Positions 26,103 through 34,236 of a stretch of DNA of 64,000 nucleotides are shown here, piece after piece (position 1 is the stretch's first letter; each line of letters begins with the position of its first letter). The stretch is taken from NCBI GenBank assembly GCA_040510375.1, contig JBEVJC010000025.1, forward strand, positions 62,001 to 126,000, given 5' to 3'. The DNA is from JBEVJC01 sp040510375 (lineage in GTDB: Bacteria > Bacteroidota > Bacteroidia > Chitinophagales > Chitinophagaceae). A program made the translations under genes and the position numbers. The notes under the pieces are model-generated. The model was not told the DNA's origin. It saw only the letters and a list, made by a program, of their open reading frames with translations, and ran no database searches.

Positions 26103-27062
26103 TCAGGGATTGGTGCTGATTTGTTTGGTATCAACCTTCTGTTTATAGACCCGGAATGCATTCAGCAGGTCCTCCACAATTTCGTCCTGGCCCTTTTCAC
26201 TGGAGATATATTCCTCTTCATCCTTATTGGAAATAAAACCGATTTCCACCAGGATACTTGGCATCCCCGTGGCCTGAAGCACCCAGATGCCCTTATCATT
26301 ACGTTGTTTTACCCCACGGCTCAAACGGCCAGTCTCGGAAAATTCTTTTTCGATCAGGTTGGCGAGATTCAGGCTTTTGCGGAAATAATGTTGTGCATAG
26401 ATCAGCATCCTTGCCTTTTCTGATGGGTCAGAAGGATCGGGCAGGGTAAGGGTGGTAGTGGTGGAGTCGATCTCCCCGTAGAATTCGGTCTGGTTAACGG
26501 AGTTGACTTTTGCATCATTTTTATTGGTGGCCCATACATAGGTCTCGGTTCCGTGGGCAATATTCTCATGCCATACGTTACCATATGTATATTTATAGGA
26601 GGTAACTGTCCGTTTCTTTTTTCCTTTACCAACCGTTCTTTTTACGGGAGTCTTGCTGGTGACTACTTTATCGTACCAGCCACCGGCTTTTTTACCGGCT
26701 GAATTGCAATGGATGGAAATAAATAATTCCCCGTTCGATTCATTTGCCAGATCAGCACGGTAGTGAAGTCCTTCATCCCTGGTGCGTTTATTTCCAGGCA
26801 TGATATCGGTTGTGCGCGTATAAACTATTTTGACATCAGGGAATTCCTGTTGCACAGCTTTTCCGAATTTCAGCGCCACTTCCAGGCTGACTGCTGCTTC
26901 CGTATTGGATGTTCCACGTGCGCCCTGGTCAAAGCCTCCATGTCCCGGATCTATTATCAGGGTCTTGAGTATCGCCCCTGAAACAGGTTTTTCAGCAGGG
27001 ACAAAGGAGACCAGCGCAAGAAATATACAACCAATGACGGGTAATAAAATGGTTCGTTTCAT
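26103..27062 (-). CDS. N-acetylmuramoyl-L-alanine amidase (Amidase_3)
   Basis: 319 residues with an N-terminal signal (MKRTILLPVIGCIFLALVSF). Zinc ligands are His41 in DPGHGG, Glu55 in NTEAAV and His119 in ISIHCNSA; the catalytic Glu lies in ILVEIGFISN near 280. A basic insert (about 135-170, with KGKKKRTVTSYKY) interrupts the domain, as in many Bacteroidota AmiC homologues. It would cut the amide bond between muramic acid and the peptide in the periplasm, for cell separation or wall remodelling. It is divergent from LptD. Confidence 0.93.
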   Translation of the reverse strand: MKRTILLPVIGCIFLALVSFVPAEKPVSGAILKTLIIDPGHGGFDQGARGTSNTEAAVSLEVALKFGKAVQQEFPDVKIVYTRTTDIMPGNKRTRDEGLHYRADLANESNGELFISIHCNSAGKKAGGWYDKVVTSKTPVKRTVGKGKKKRTVTSYKYTYGNVWHENIAHGTETYVWATNKNDAKVNSVNQTEFYGEIDSTTTTLTLPDPSDPSEKARMLIYAQHYFRKSLNLANLIEKEFSETGRLSRGVKQRNDKGIWVLQATGMPSILVEIGFISNKDEEEYISSEKGQDEIVEDLLNAFRVYKQKVDTKQISTNP

Positions 27063-27105
27063 ATTTAACCTATCCTTTTAACGGGTTTATCGGAATCTTC
27101 ACAAA

Positions 27106-27133
27106 TTGTTTAGCAACGAAACGTTTATTTTTG
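27106..27133 (+). promoter_or_regulatory. lptD promoter (-33 and -7 boxes)
   Basis: TTG at 27106 is followed after 17 nt by TATTTTTG (27126-27133). The apparent TTG start at 27131 is inside the -7 box, so ATG 27146 is the likely start with a very short leader. Confidence 0.6.
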
Positions 27134-27145
27134 CCACTAACCTTT

Positions 27146-29887
27146 ATGATCCAACTGCGCAAATTTAGTTTAAAATCTATTTTCCGACTGCTGGCTGTTT
27201 CTATCTTTTTAACAGTAACGTGCAATGGGTACGCTCAGCGTGTTCCCAAAAAGGAAATTAGCGCCCCTTTAACAGATAGTATCCGACCGCGTTTAGTTCC
27301 CAATCTTTCCGACACTGTACCCACCAGGGTAATTATCACGGCTGATTCACTGCAGCCAGCTGACTCTACAGATGGTCTGGGTGAAGATAGCATTCCACCG
27401 GAACGAACAGATACTTTCTCCCTGAAATTATCGAAAGATTCACTTGATGCACCGATTGTTTATTTCGCACAGGATTCAATGGTGGTGTCGTTACGTAATA
27501 AAGAGATCACTCTTTATGGAAAGACCAGGACCGAGTATACTTCTATAACCCTTACAGCGCCGGTAGTCCGGTTAAACCAGTCCACCCAGACTATCAATGC
27601 ACTCAGCAGCACAGACAGTACCGGAACCATCGACGAATATGTGATCTTTAAAGACAAGGATCAGGAATTCCAGAGTAATAAGATTGCCTATAACCTTAAA
27701 TCACAGAAGGCGCTTACCGTAAATACCATCACCCAGAGTGATGAGTTATTCGTTCACGGACAGGATGTCAAAAAAGAATCCGAAAACGTAACTTATGTCA
27801 ACCGTGGTTTTTTTACAACCTGTAACCTTGATGAGCCGCATTTTGGTTTCCGCGCAAACCGGATGAAGATCATCACCAAAAAGCTGGCCATATCGGGTCC
27901 CATCCATCCGGAGTTTGAAGGAGTGCCGGTACCGGTATATATTCCCTTTGGTTATTTCCCGTTGTCGCAGGGCCGTAAATCCGGATTCCTTGCACCAACT
28001 TTTGCTACCAATGAGCAAACTGGTCTGGGCCTGGAGCGACTGGGTTATTATAAGGTGATCAATGATTACTGGGATGTGCAGCTTTATGGGAATATCTATT
28101 CATACGGAACCTGGTCGGCCAATATCAACCCCACATACCGTAAACGTTATCGTTACCAGGGAGCATTCAATTTTGGGGTACGCAGGACGAAATTTAATTT
28201 TAAAGGCGACCCGGACTTTTTTACAAACAGGGCATTCTCTTTAACATGGTCGCACCAGACCGATCAGAAAGCGCGACCCGGTACTTCGTTCGGAGCATCG
28301 GTGAATGTGAGTTCGGCAGAGTACAACCAGTTGGTGACTGATAACCCGATACAGAATTACCAGAACCAGGGTTCCTCGTCTATTACTTATTCCAAGACAT
28401 GGGTTGACAAACCTTTTAACCTTACTGCCAGTGCCAACCATACCCAGAATAATATTACGAGGGCGTATGAAGTCATCCTGCCCAACCTGGGCTTTACTGT
28501 CTCCACTATTTATCCGTTCCAGCCAAAAGAATATGTGGGTGAACGCAAATGGTATCACCAGCTTGGAATCGGATACAGTGGTACAGCTTCCAACCGGGTC
28601 AACTTTTTTGATACTGCATTCAGCCTGAAACAACTCGCTGACACATTGCAATGGGGAGCCACCCATAATATCCCTATCACACTCTCATTACCTGCCATAC
28701 TGAATGGAGCAGTGGTGGTGTCGCCTTCCGTTAATTACTCGCAGGTGTGGGTGTCAAGGGAAACCATCCGCGAATGGGATCCCACGGGTGATTCAGTACG
28801 GATGTTTACGAGGAAGTCCTTTAATGTAGACCAACAGGCTTCATTCGGGTTGTCATTCAATACGGCGTTGTTTGGGACATACCAGTTCAAAAAGTCGAGG
28901 GTGGTTGCTATCCGCCACGTGATCCGTCCAAATATCGGATTTAACTATAGCCCGGATCTGTCAAGTAAATTTTTCGATAATGTGCAGGTGGATACCTCGG
29001 GCAAAACGCTTCCCTTCTCCCGGTTACAAGGTGGCATTACCCAGGGTTTTGCGCAGGGCAGAAGTGGAGCAATTGTATTCGGGCTCGACAATAACCTGGA
29101 AATGAAAGTGCGAAACCGCAAGGACACAACGGGTGATAATGCTTACAAAAAAATCAGGCTAATTGATGGTTTTGGTTTTAACGGCAATTATAATTTCCTG
29201 GCTGATTCATTCCGCCTGTCACCAATCACTTTCTTTTTCCGCAATAATCTTTTTGACAAGATCAATATCACGGCCAGTGCGAACATGTCGCCTTATCAGT
29301 TTAACAGCCTCGGGTTCCAGATAGATAAATATGTATGGGCGAAAGGACCTCGTCTGGGAAAGATAACCAACGCGCAGATTGCCATGTCGACCACCTTCCA
29401 GAGTAAACCCCGGGATGAGGAAAAGGCAAAACAGCGGGAACAAAATATTAATGCCACGTTTAATGATCCCGGATTACAGAATGAGCGGCAGCGTTTGCTT
29501 GATTATGTACAACAGAACCCTGCAGAATTTGTGGATTTCAATATCCCGTGGCAGTTCAGTCTCACCTACTCACTGGGATATAGTTCAGGGTTTGATCCCC
29601 TCCTCCTCCGGTTCAATAATGAAACAACTTCATCGGCTTCGTTCAGCGGAAGTTTCAGTCTCACACCCAAATGGAATTTCAGTGTAAGTGGATATGCGGA
29701 TATCAAGACCCGCAGGCTGGAAAACTTTAACCTGGCAATCTCGCGAGAAATGCATTGCTGGCAGATGTCGATCACTGTTACACCGGTGGGTAATTACAGG
29801 AGTTTCGGATTTACCATCAGTCCCAAATCCGGTATCCTGCAGGATCTGCGGATCAACCGGAACAGGAGTTTCTTCACAGCAAGATAA
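27146..29887 (+). CDS. lptD: LPS-assembly protein LptD homologue
   Basis: 913 residues from ATG 27146. The signal peptide is MIQLRKFSLKSIFRLLAVSIFLTV onward, ending near GYAQ. Next come an OstA-like N-domain (about 85-230) and a large barrel (about 270-913) with FGYFPLSQGRKSGFLAPTF near 275-293, the hallmark region seen in Bacteroidota LptD proteins. It inserts lipopolysaccharide into the outer leaflet. It lacks the cysteine pattern of the E. coli protein, which is expected in this phylum. It diverges from the amidase and converges on plsC with 9 bp between the genes. Confidence 0.9.
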   Translation: MIQLRKFSLKSIFRLLAVSIFLTVTCNGYAQRVPKKEISAPLTDSIRPRLVPNLSDTVPTRVIITADSLQPADSTDGLGEDSIPPERTDTFSLKLSKDSLDAPIVYFAQDSMVVSLRNKEITLYGKTRTEYTSITLTAPVVRLNQSTQTINALSSTDSTGTIDEYVIFKDKDQEFQSNKIAYNLKSQKALTVNTITQSDELFVHGQDVKKESENVTYVNRGFFTTCNLDEPHFGFRANRMKIITKKLAISGPIHPEFEGVPVPVYIPFGYFPLSQGRKSGFLAPTFATNEQTGLGLERLGYYKVINDYWDVQLYGNIYSYGTWSANINPTYRKRYRYQGAFNFGVRRTKFNFKGDPDFFTNRAFSLTWSHQTDQKARPGTSFGASVNVSSAEYNQLVTDNPIQNYQNQGSSSITYSKTWVDKPFNLTASANHTQNNITRAYEVILPNLGFTVSTIYPFQPKEYVGERKWYHQLGIGYSGTASNRVNFFDTAFSLKQLADTLQWGATHNIPITLSLPAILNGAVVVSPSVNYSQVWVSRETIREWDPTGDSVRMFTRKSFNVDQQASFGLSFNTALFGTYQFKKSRVVAIRHVIRPNIGFNYSPDLSSKFFDNVQVDTSGKTLPFSRLQGGITQGFAQGRSGAIVFGLDNNLEMKVRNRKDTTGDNAYKKIRLIDGFGFNGNYNFLADSFRLSPITFFFRNNLFDKINITASANMSPYQFNSLGFQIDKYVWAKGPRLGKITNAQIAMSTTFQSKPRDEEKAKQREQNINATFNDPGLQNERQRLLDYVQQNPAEFVDFNIPWQFSLTYSLGYSSGFDPLLLRFNNETTSSASFSGSFSLTPKWNFSVSGYADIKTRRLENFNLAISREMHCWQMSITVTPVGNYRSFGFTISPKSGILQDLRINRNRSFFTAR

Positions 29888-29896
29888 TTTGAATCC

Positions 29897-30658
29897 TTAT
29901 GGCCGGGCGTGCGCAGCATAGTGGTCCCACATGATCTGGTATACTTTTTCTTTTAACTGATCGGCTCTCAGGCCTTCAGGGGACACAGCTTCCAGGAAAT
30001 GTAATTCCAGCCGCACGGGAAGGAGATAAAAAGTTTTATGGATGGGCATGGCCTTCCTGGTGTTGAAGATGAGGGTTGGAATAACCGATGTCTTCGTATC
30101 TACAGCAAGTTTGAATGCACCGTCATAGAACTTCTTAAGCGGATCGGCTGATCTGTTCCTGGTACCTTCGGGGTAGATGCACATGTGAATACCGAGTGCC
30201 AGCACCTTTCTCATTTCAATAATGCTTGCGCGCCGGCTGGCATCGCTGTTCCGGTCAACCAGCACCGATCCCTTGCGATAATACCAGCCGAACAGTGGCA
30301 CTTTGGTGAAAGACTTTTTTGCGATGGTCTTATTTGGTCCCGGAATGAATGGTGAGGAAAGCGGAACATCAAGCAATGCATTGTGGTTGCAGGTAACGAT
30401 ATAGGCTTTATCTTTTTTAAAATTTGCCTCGCCCTTTACGCGAACCGGACAGCCCACCAGGAAGAGCCAGACTGTCATCCAGATTTTTGATATTTTCCGG
30501 AAAATCGCGGCACTTTTTGGATCCGGGATCAGGTAACAGGCCATTGAAGGCAGGAAGATGATCAGGAAGGTTGCGATAAAAGTTATCATTCCCCATAAAG
30601 CCCAGAACCGCGCGAATATATTTTTCAAATTTTTATTTTTGATTTTACCCGTTGCCAC
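29897..30658 (-). CDS. plsC: 1-acyl-sn-glycerol-3-phosphate acyltransferase
   Basis: 253 residues with N-terminal hydrophobic helices (about 22-45 and 58-72). The acyltransferase motif NHNALLD (His92, Asp97) and the YPEGTRNRS motif near 161-169 are intact. The enzyme adds the second acyl chain to lysophosphatidic acid in phospholipid synthesis at the inner membrane. It follows the GNAT gene on the same strand after about 50 bp and converges with lptD. Confidence 0.93.
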   Translation of the reverse strand: MATGKIKNKNLKNIFARFWALWGMITFIATFLIIFLPSMACYLIPDPKSAAIFRKISKIWMTVWLFLVGCPVRVKGEANFKKDKAYIVTCNHNALLDVPLSSPFIPGPNKTIAKKSFTKVPLFGWYYRKGSVLVDRNSDASRRASIIEMRKVLALGIHMCIYPEGTRNRSADPLKKFYDGAFKLAVDTKTSVIPTLIFNTRKAMPIHKTFYLLPVRLELHFLEAVSPEGLRADQLKEKVYQIMWDHYAAHARP

Positions 30659-30711
30659 CTGGTTATATTTTTTCCGTTAGCTCTTCCAGGTTCTCTTTTA
30701 TATCGGGTTAA

Positions 30712-31296
30712 TTAAACAATCCCGGCAAAGATCGTTGTCTTCAGTATTGGCCATTCATTTTTCAGTACACTATAATAAACAGAAGTGCGCCGCCGGTCGT
30801 TCCACATGGTCATATGGCTCCGGAGAATACCTTCTTCCACACCGCCTACTTTTTCCAGTCCCTTCCTGGCTCTTGCATTCAGCACATCTGTTTTAAATTC
30901 CACCCTTTCGAAATCAAGTTCTTCAAATGCATAACGCATCATGGCAAATTTTGCGTGAAGGTTAAGTCCCGTGCTGCGGAAGGCCGGTCCAAGCCAGCTC
31001 CAGCCGATTTCCAACCGCAGGTCATAGTAAGAAATATTTCCCATACTGCTGCTTCCCGCTATCTGACCCGTTTCCCTGTCGACGATGGCAAAGGGCATGC
31101 GGGTGCCGGTTTGTTTATCTGCAAATGCATTCTGCATCCAGCGATGTAATTGCTGTTCGTCGGACAGGTTCAATGAAAAATAATTCCACATTTCCTGGTC
31201 CTGCGAAGCGAGCAACAGGAATGCGTCACGATCTTCTTCCTGGAAGGGGCGAAGATGTACACGGGAGGTTTCCAGGGTGAGATAAGCAGGCATCAT
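30712..31296 (-). CDS. GNAT N-acetyltransferase, RimJ/RimL type
   Basis: 194 residues covering one GNAT domain: N-terminal RVHLRPFQEEDRDAFLLL, a central GNISYYDLRLEIGWSWLGPAFRSTGLN block where the acetyl-CoA P-loop is present in the relaxed RimL-like form (about 84-113), and NARARKGLEKVGG near 142-153. Such enzymes acetylate alpha or side-chain amines of proteins or small molecules. The substrate cannot be told. It lies between plsC and ung on the same strand. Confidence 0.85.
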   Translation of the reverse strand: MMPAYLTLETSRVHLRPFQEEDRDAFLLLASQDQEMWNYFSLNLSDEQQLHRWMQNAFADKQTGTRMPFAIVDRETGQIAGSSSMGNISYYDLRLEIGWSWLGPAFRSTGLNLHAKFAMMRYAFEELDFERVEFKTDVLNARARKGLEKVGGVEEGILRSHMTMWNDRRRTSVYYSVLKNEWPILKTTIFAGIV

Positions 31297-31344
31297 ATGT
31301 TGAAAGTTTAAAGATTCTTATGTTGAAACGGCCAGGCTGATATT

Positions 31345-32016
31345 TTACAGCGACCAGTCAATCGGATCAATTCCTTTTCCCACCAGGTACTCATTGGCCT
31401 TTGAAAAATGCCTGGAGCCAAAAAAACCTGCATAGGCCGATAAGGGTGAAGGGTGGACGGTCCGCAGGATGCAATGTTTTTTTTCATCCACGAGCACACG
31501 TTTCTCCTGTGCAAATTTCCCCCAGAGCATAAATACCACATTGTTTCTCATTTCAGAGATCCGGCGGATGGCAGTGTCGGTGAATTGTGCCCAGCCAATT
31601 TTTGCATGGCTCATGGGTTCGGCCGCCCGTACGGTCAATGATGCATTAAGCAGGAATACGCCCTGTTGCGCCCATCTGATAAGGTTGCCGGAAGTGGGAG
31701 TATTGATTCCGATATCTTCTTTTAGTTCCTTGAATATATTAACCAGTGAAGGGGGCGGGGGGATACCATCCTGCACAGAAAAACAAAGCCCGTGCGCCTG
31801 CCGGGGGCCGTGATAGGGGTCCTGCCCGATAATGACCACTTTAACCTCGTTTACCGGTGTGGAGTTAAAGGCGTTGAAGATGAAGGGACCTGGCGGATAA
31901 ATGATCTTGCCCTGTGCCTTTTCCGTCTTCAGGTGCTCGGTTATATTTTTGAAATAGGGTTTGGAGAATTCTTCTTTTAAAGCAGCTTTCCAGCTTTCTT
32001 CTATTTTGACATCCAT
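31345..32016 (-). CDS. ung: Uracil-DNA glycosylase
   Basis: 223 residues from ATG 32016 (MDVKIEESWK, the usual start); a 6-codon extension exists. The water-activating motif GQDPYHGPRQAHGLCFSV starts at 64 with Asp66 as the general base, and HPSPLSAYAGFFGSRHF near 190 contains the catalytic His. It removes uracil from DNA at the start of base-excision repair. No co-transcribed repair gene is present. Confidence 0.97.
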   Translation of the reverse strand: MDVKIEESWKAALKEEFSKPYFKNITEHLKTEKAQGKIIYPPGPFIFNAFNSTPVNEVKVVIIGQDPYHGPRQAHGLCFSVQDGIPPPPSLVNIFKELKEDIGINTPTSGNLIRWAQQGVFLLNASLTVRAAEPMSHAKIGWAQFTDTAIRRISEMRNNVVFMLWGKFAQEKRVLVDEKKHCILRTVHPSPLSAYAGFFGSRHFSKANEYLVGKGIDPIDWSL

Positions 32017-32167
32017 AAATACTGTTCTGAGCAATGAAGGTAACGAAGACCTGTTAAATGGAAGGGGACCGGCCTGATTCAGGTAACCAACAGATTGTCC
32101 GGGTTACTTTTGCTCACCTGCCTTTTTTTTTGTTATTTTGCGGCCCTGCGCGGTAATAACGCAGACC

Positions 32168-32241
32168 GGCCCGGTAGCTCAGTTGAATAGAGCAACTGCC
32201 TTCTAAGCAGTAGGTCATTGGTTTGAATCCAATCCGGGTCA
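32168..32241 (+). tRNA. tRNA-Arg (anticodon TCT)
   Basis: A 74-nt cloverleaf: acceptor GGCCCGG pairs with CCGGGTC (one G-T wobble), the anticodon stem ACTGC/GCAGT encloses CTTCTAA with anticodon TCT (decoding AGA), and the T arm ATTGG/CCAAT encloses TTTGAAT. CCA is not encoded. A -7-like TATTTTG lies at 32134-32140. It is followed at once by an intrinsic terminator and then by an accessory island. Confidence 0.96.
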
Positions 32242-32244
32242 CTA

Positions 32245-32272
32245 AAGCGCAATGGATAATTGCGCTTTTTTT
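32245..32272 (+). terminator. Intrinsic terminator after tRNA-Arg
   Basis: A 9-bp stem, AAGCGCAAT (32245-32253) with ATTGCGCTT (32259-32267), closes a GGATA loop and runs into T residues, starting 4 nt after the tRNA. Confidence 0.9.
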
Positions 32273-32438
32273 ATTTAAACCCCTCCCGGCAAGGGTTGCT
32301 TCATCCTTTGAAAGCGCAAGCGTTGGAAGCCGAAAAACATGCCCTCAAAAAAGAGGTCAATCAACCCGCCAAATAGGGCAACGCCATCTTTGATGATAAA
32401 GATCACCAGAACACCTTCATGCTGGTGGTAAAGCAGGT

Positions 32439-32909
32439 TTATTTCTGGTCAGGATTCCAATTCCATTTTGGCACTTCTCGCAACGGGTGTAGTTCTTCGT
32501 CTGAATTTGCATTTGAGTTTTGTTTTGCTACATGTGAACCAAAGTCAACATGAGATTTTAGTGCTTCCCGAAAAGGTTTGTCTGCCGGAAGCCCGGCCTC
32601 ATCAGCAGCAACTAAGTATAAGTCAACAAATCGCTGCCGTTGTTCCTCGGATATTTTATATCCACGGTGAACGTCAATTAAATGCAGAAATCCACCCATG
32701 TCCTTTGTGAACTTGTCGGTTCCGCCGAAAGTTTCTGCCGTAAATGCAGTAAATTTTTCTATGTGTCCAGGTTGTTCCACAGTCCCAAACAGAGGTTGCA
32801 AAACAGGGTCGGCCAAACAGGAACGGTAAAAAATCCCAACGTGCTTATAGAGTGCGTCCCAACCACCTGCGTGGTCATAAAGTGTCTGATTTTTTTCCTG
32901 GTTACTCAT
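32439..32909 (-). CDS. Truncated haemoglobin (group II type)
   Basis: 156 residues. The globin fold is recognisable from LYDHAGGWDALYKHVGIFYRSCLADPVLQPLF at the N-terminus, a FTAETFGG segment near 55-62, the likely proximal histidine in LIDVHRGYKI (about residue 80) and EEQRQRFVDLYLVAADEAGLP near 87-107. The final PKWNW segment is common in this subgroup. It should bind haem and O2 or NO; a stress or NO-detoxification role is usual for the family. It is the first gene of the island after tRNA-Arg, with its 3' end towards the tRNA. Confidence 0.85.
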   Translation of the reverse strand: MSNQEKNQTLYDHAGGWDALYKHVGIFYRSCLADPVLQPLFGTVEQPGHIEKFTAFTAETFGGTDKFTKDMGGFLHLIDVHRGYKISEEQRQRFVDLYLVAADEAGLPADKPFREALKSHVDFGSHVAKQNSNANSDEELHPLREVPKWNWNPDQK

Positions 32910-32930
32910 GGTAATGATTTTTATCGAAAT

Positions 32931-32986
32931 GTTGTTAGCGGTCGTACAAACTTGCAGCCAACGCGCGGAGCTTTTGGCTGCCGGGG
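32931..32986 (-). repeat. Island spacer element, copy 1 (imperfect palindrome)
   Basis: GCAGCCAA (32954-32961) and TTGGCTGC (32974-32981) form a perfect 8-bp dyad around a 12-nt GC-rich loop. The segment starting CAGCCAACG aligns with copy 2 in the next spacer, with mainly transition differences. No T tract follows, so it does not look like an intrinsic terminator. Minus is the direction of the flanking genes. Confidence 0.5.
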
Positions 32987-32988
32987 AA

Positions 32989-33570
32989 TTAATTGCTCTT
33001 CGCGTTGTTTGTCTTTGCTAAGTTTTTTTCAAATCTGCTAAAATACATGAACCAATTCCACTCCCATGTTTCTCCATTGTCTGGCGAAAATGCCTGGCTC
33101 CAAATAGGATTTTCTTTGTCTCTGACGTCCCAGCGAAACATAACTAATATTTCCTTTTCGTTAAACGTGTCTTTTGTGAAAAAATGAGCAACATTATTGT
33201 CAAATGAGCCCAAAACTGCTGGCTGTAATATTCCTTCGTTAGAGTCAGCCCAATAAATACTCCATAGTCTTGTCTTTGGATTGAAAAGCCTTACCGTCAT
33301 TCCCTCAAAAGGCGCACCGTCAAATGTTGCAAGGTAATTATCAATATTACCGATGCCGTTTAATACACGATACATTTCCTGAGTGGATTCAAACTCTGTC
33401 CATTCGGTACAATTGTCTAAACGTCTTTTCAATTTTTTATTAAGAAGTTTCCACTTGCCTTCAAAAAAGTCAAAGTCGAGGTTTGAAGAAGTGGGGGATG
33501 CTATAATAATCAGCTTTCCGTTTGTGTCAAAATTTACTTTTGGAATTTCCAGGTCAGTGTTAATTGTCAT
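32989..33570 (-). CDS. DUF1579-like cytoplasmic protein
   Basis: 193 residues without signal peptide or membrane segments. The pattern FDFFEGKWKLLNKKLKRRL near 33-51, TEWTEFESTQEM near 56-67, RLFNPKTRLWSIYW near 94-107 and WSQAFSPDNGETWEWNWFMYFSR near 158-180 matches DUF1579-like proteins, which have a lipocalin-like fold and no assigned activity. The gene is visibly AT-richer than the core genome (33001-33060 has 20 G/C of 60). It is flanked on both sides by the shared spacer element, which suggests it moved as a unit. Confidence 0.7.
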   Translation of the reverse strand: MTINTDLEIPKVNFDTNGKLIIIASPTSSNLDFDFFEGKWKLLNKKLKRRLDNCTEWTEFESTQEMYRVLNGIGNIDNYLATFDGAPFEGMTVRLFNPKTRLWSIYWADSNEGILQPAVLGSFDNNVAHFFTKDTFNEKEILVMFRWDVRDKENPIWSQAFSPDNGETWEWNWFMYFSRFEKNLAKTNNAKSN

Positions 33571-33590
33571 AAATATATGTTGTCATTTCA

Positions 33591-33656
33591 GTGTTTGCAG
33601 GGTGCCGCTTTGCAATAACAGCCAACGTACAGGGTGTTTTGCAGGTTGGGTATTAG
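33591..33656 (-). repeat. Island spacer element, copy 2
   Basis: CAGCCAACG (33619-33627) repeats the same phrase in copy 1 and is followed, after a purine-rich stretch, by TTTTG as in copy 1. CCAAC (33622-33626) and GTTGG (33645-33649) form the matching dyad arms. The element lies between the DUF1579-like and HAD genes, both on the minus strand. Confidence 0.45.
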
Positions 33657-33752
33657 CATTCCGTCTGCCCGAGTTGCCGGAGCAAAATATCATGCTGAAA
33701 TCCGGGCCCAATTTCTTAAGCCTGATGATATAAATAATAACATTTTTATTTT

Positions 33753-34217
33753 CTAAGCTGGAAACAAATCTGTATCCAATAAAGAGTGTACAATTTGAAC
33801 GTGCTCTGCAGTCAGACCCATCAATGAATTGGTCAGGACAAGCCGTTTCTTCAGATAGTCTGGTAAGTCGTTTAAAGACTTATCATCATCAATAATTACA
33901 AACTGGCCATCAAAATGGTTAAGATCAAACCATTTTATTAATTCCTCTTTTCGACTTACGTTATTAATATTAGCAGCCAGGGAGTTTAACTGGTCGATGT
34001 TGATTCCCCTCTTCAGGAAAATATTTCTCCACTCTTCAATACTATAATTCGCTTTATGAGAGGTTGTGAGCATGACCGTGGTATTTCCGGAAACTATCTG
34101 ACGAAGGGCATCCGTGGCCTTTTCACTGAAAGCAGGAAAACCGTCCTCCAAAAGTTTTGGGCCTTTCCAGCTTTTTGCCGGAACCATTACACCATCTATG
34201 TCCAGGAATAATAACAT
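33753..34217 (-). CDS. Small HAD-superfamily protein
   Basis: 154 residues. Motif I is FLDIDGV at 4-10 with nucleophile Asp6 and Asp8; MLTTSHKANYSIEEWRNIFLKRG near 49-72 holds motif II (Thr/Ser); IIDDDKSLNDL near 111-121 is motif IV. No cap domain fits in this length. The family resembles the HAD domain found with RNA-repair (Swiss Army Knife) proteins, but here it is alone. It lies 19 bp after a ParB-like gene on the same strand, forming a probable two-gene unit in the island. Confidence 0.75.
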   Translation of the reverse strand: MLLFLDIDGVMVPAKSWKGPKLLEDGFPAFSEKATDALRQIVSGNTTVMLTTSHKANYSIEEWRNIFLKRGINIDQLNSLAANINNVSRKEELIKWFDLNHFDGQFVIIDDDKSLNDLPDYLKKRLVLTNSLMGLTAEHVQIVHSLLDTDLFPA

Positions 34218-34236
34218 AACATCATAAAGCTACACT

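Noticed and set aside
32931..33656. Canonical integron attC sites
   Set aside because: The core sites RYYYAAC and GTTRRRY are not satisfied at either copy, and no integron integrase is present in the window; only a looser cassette-like pattern is claimed.
33696..33710. Possible attachment-site copy of the tRNA-Arg 3' end
   Set aside because: Only AATCCGGG (8 bases) matches the tRNA; too short to claim an att repeat.
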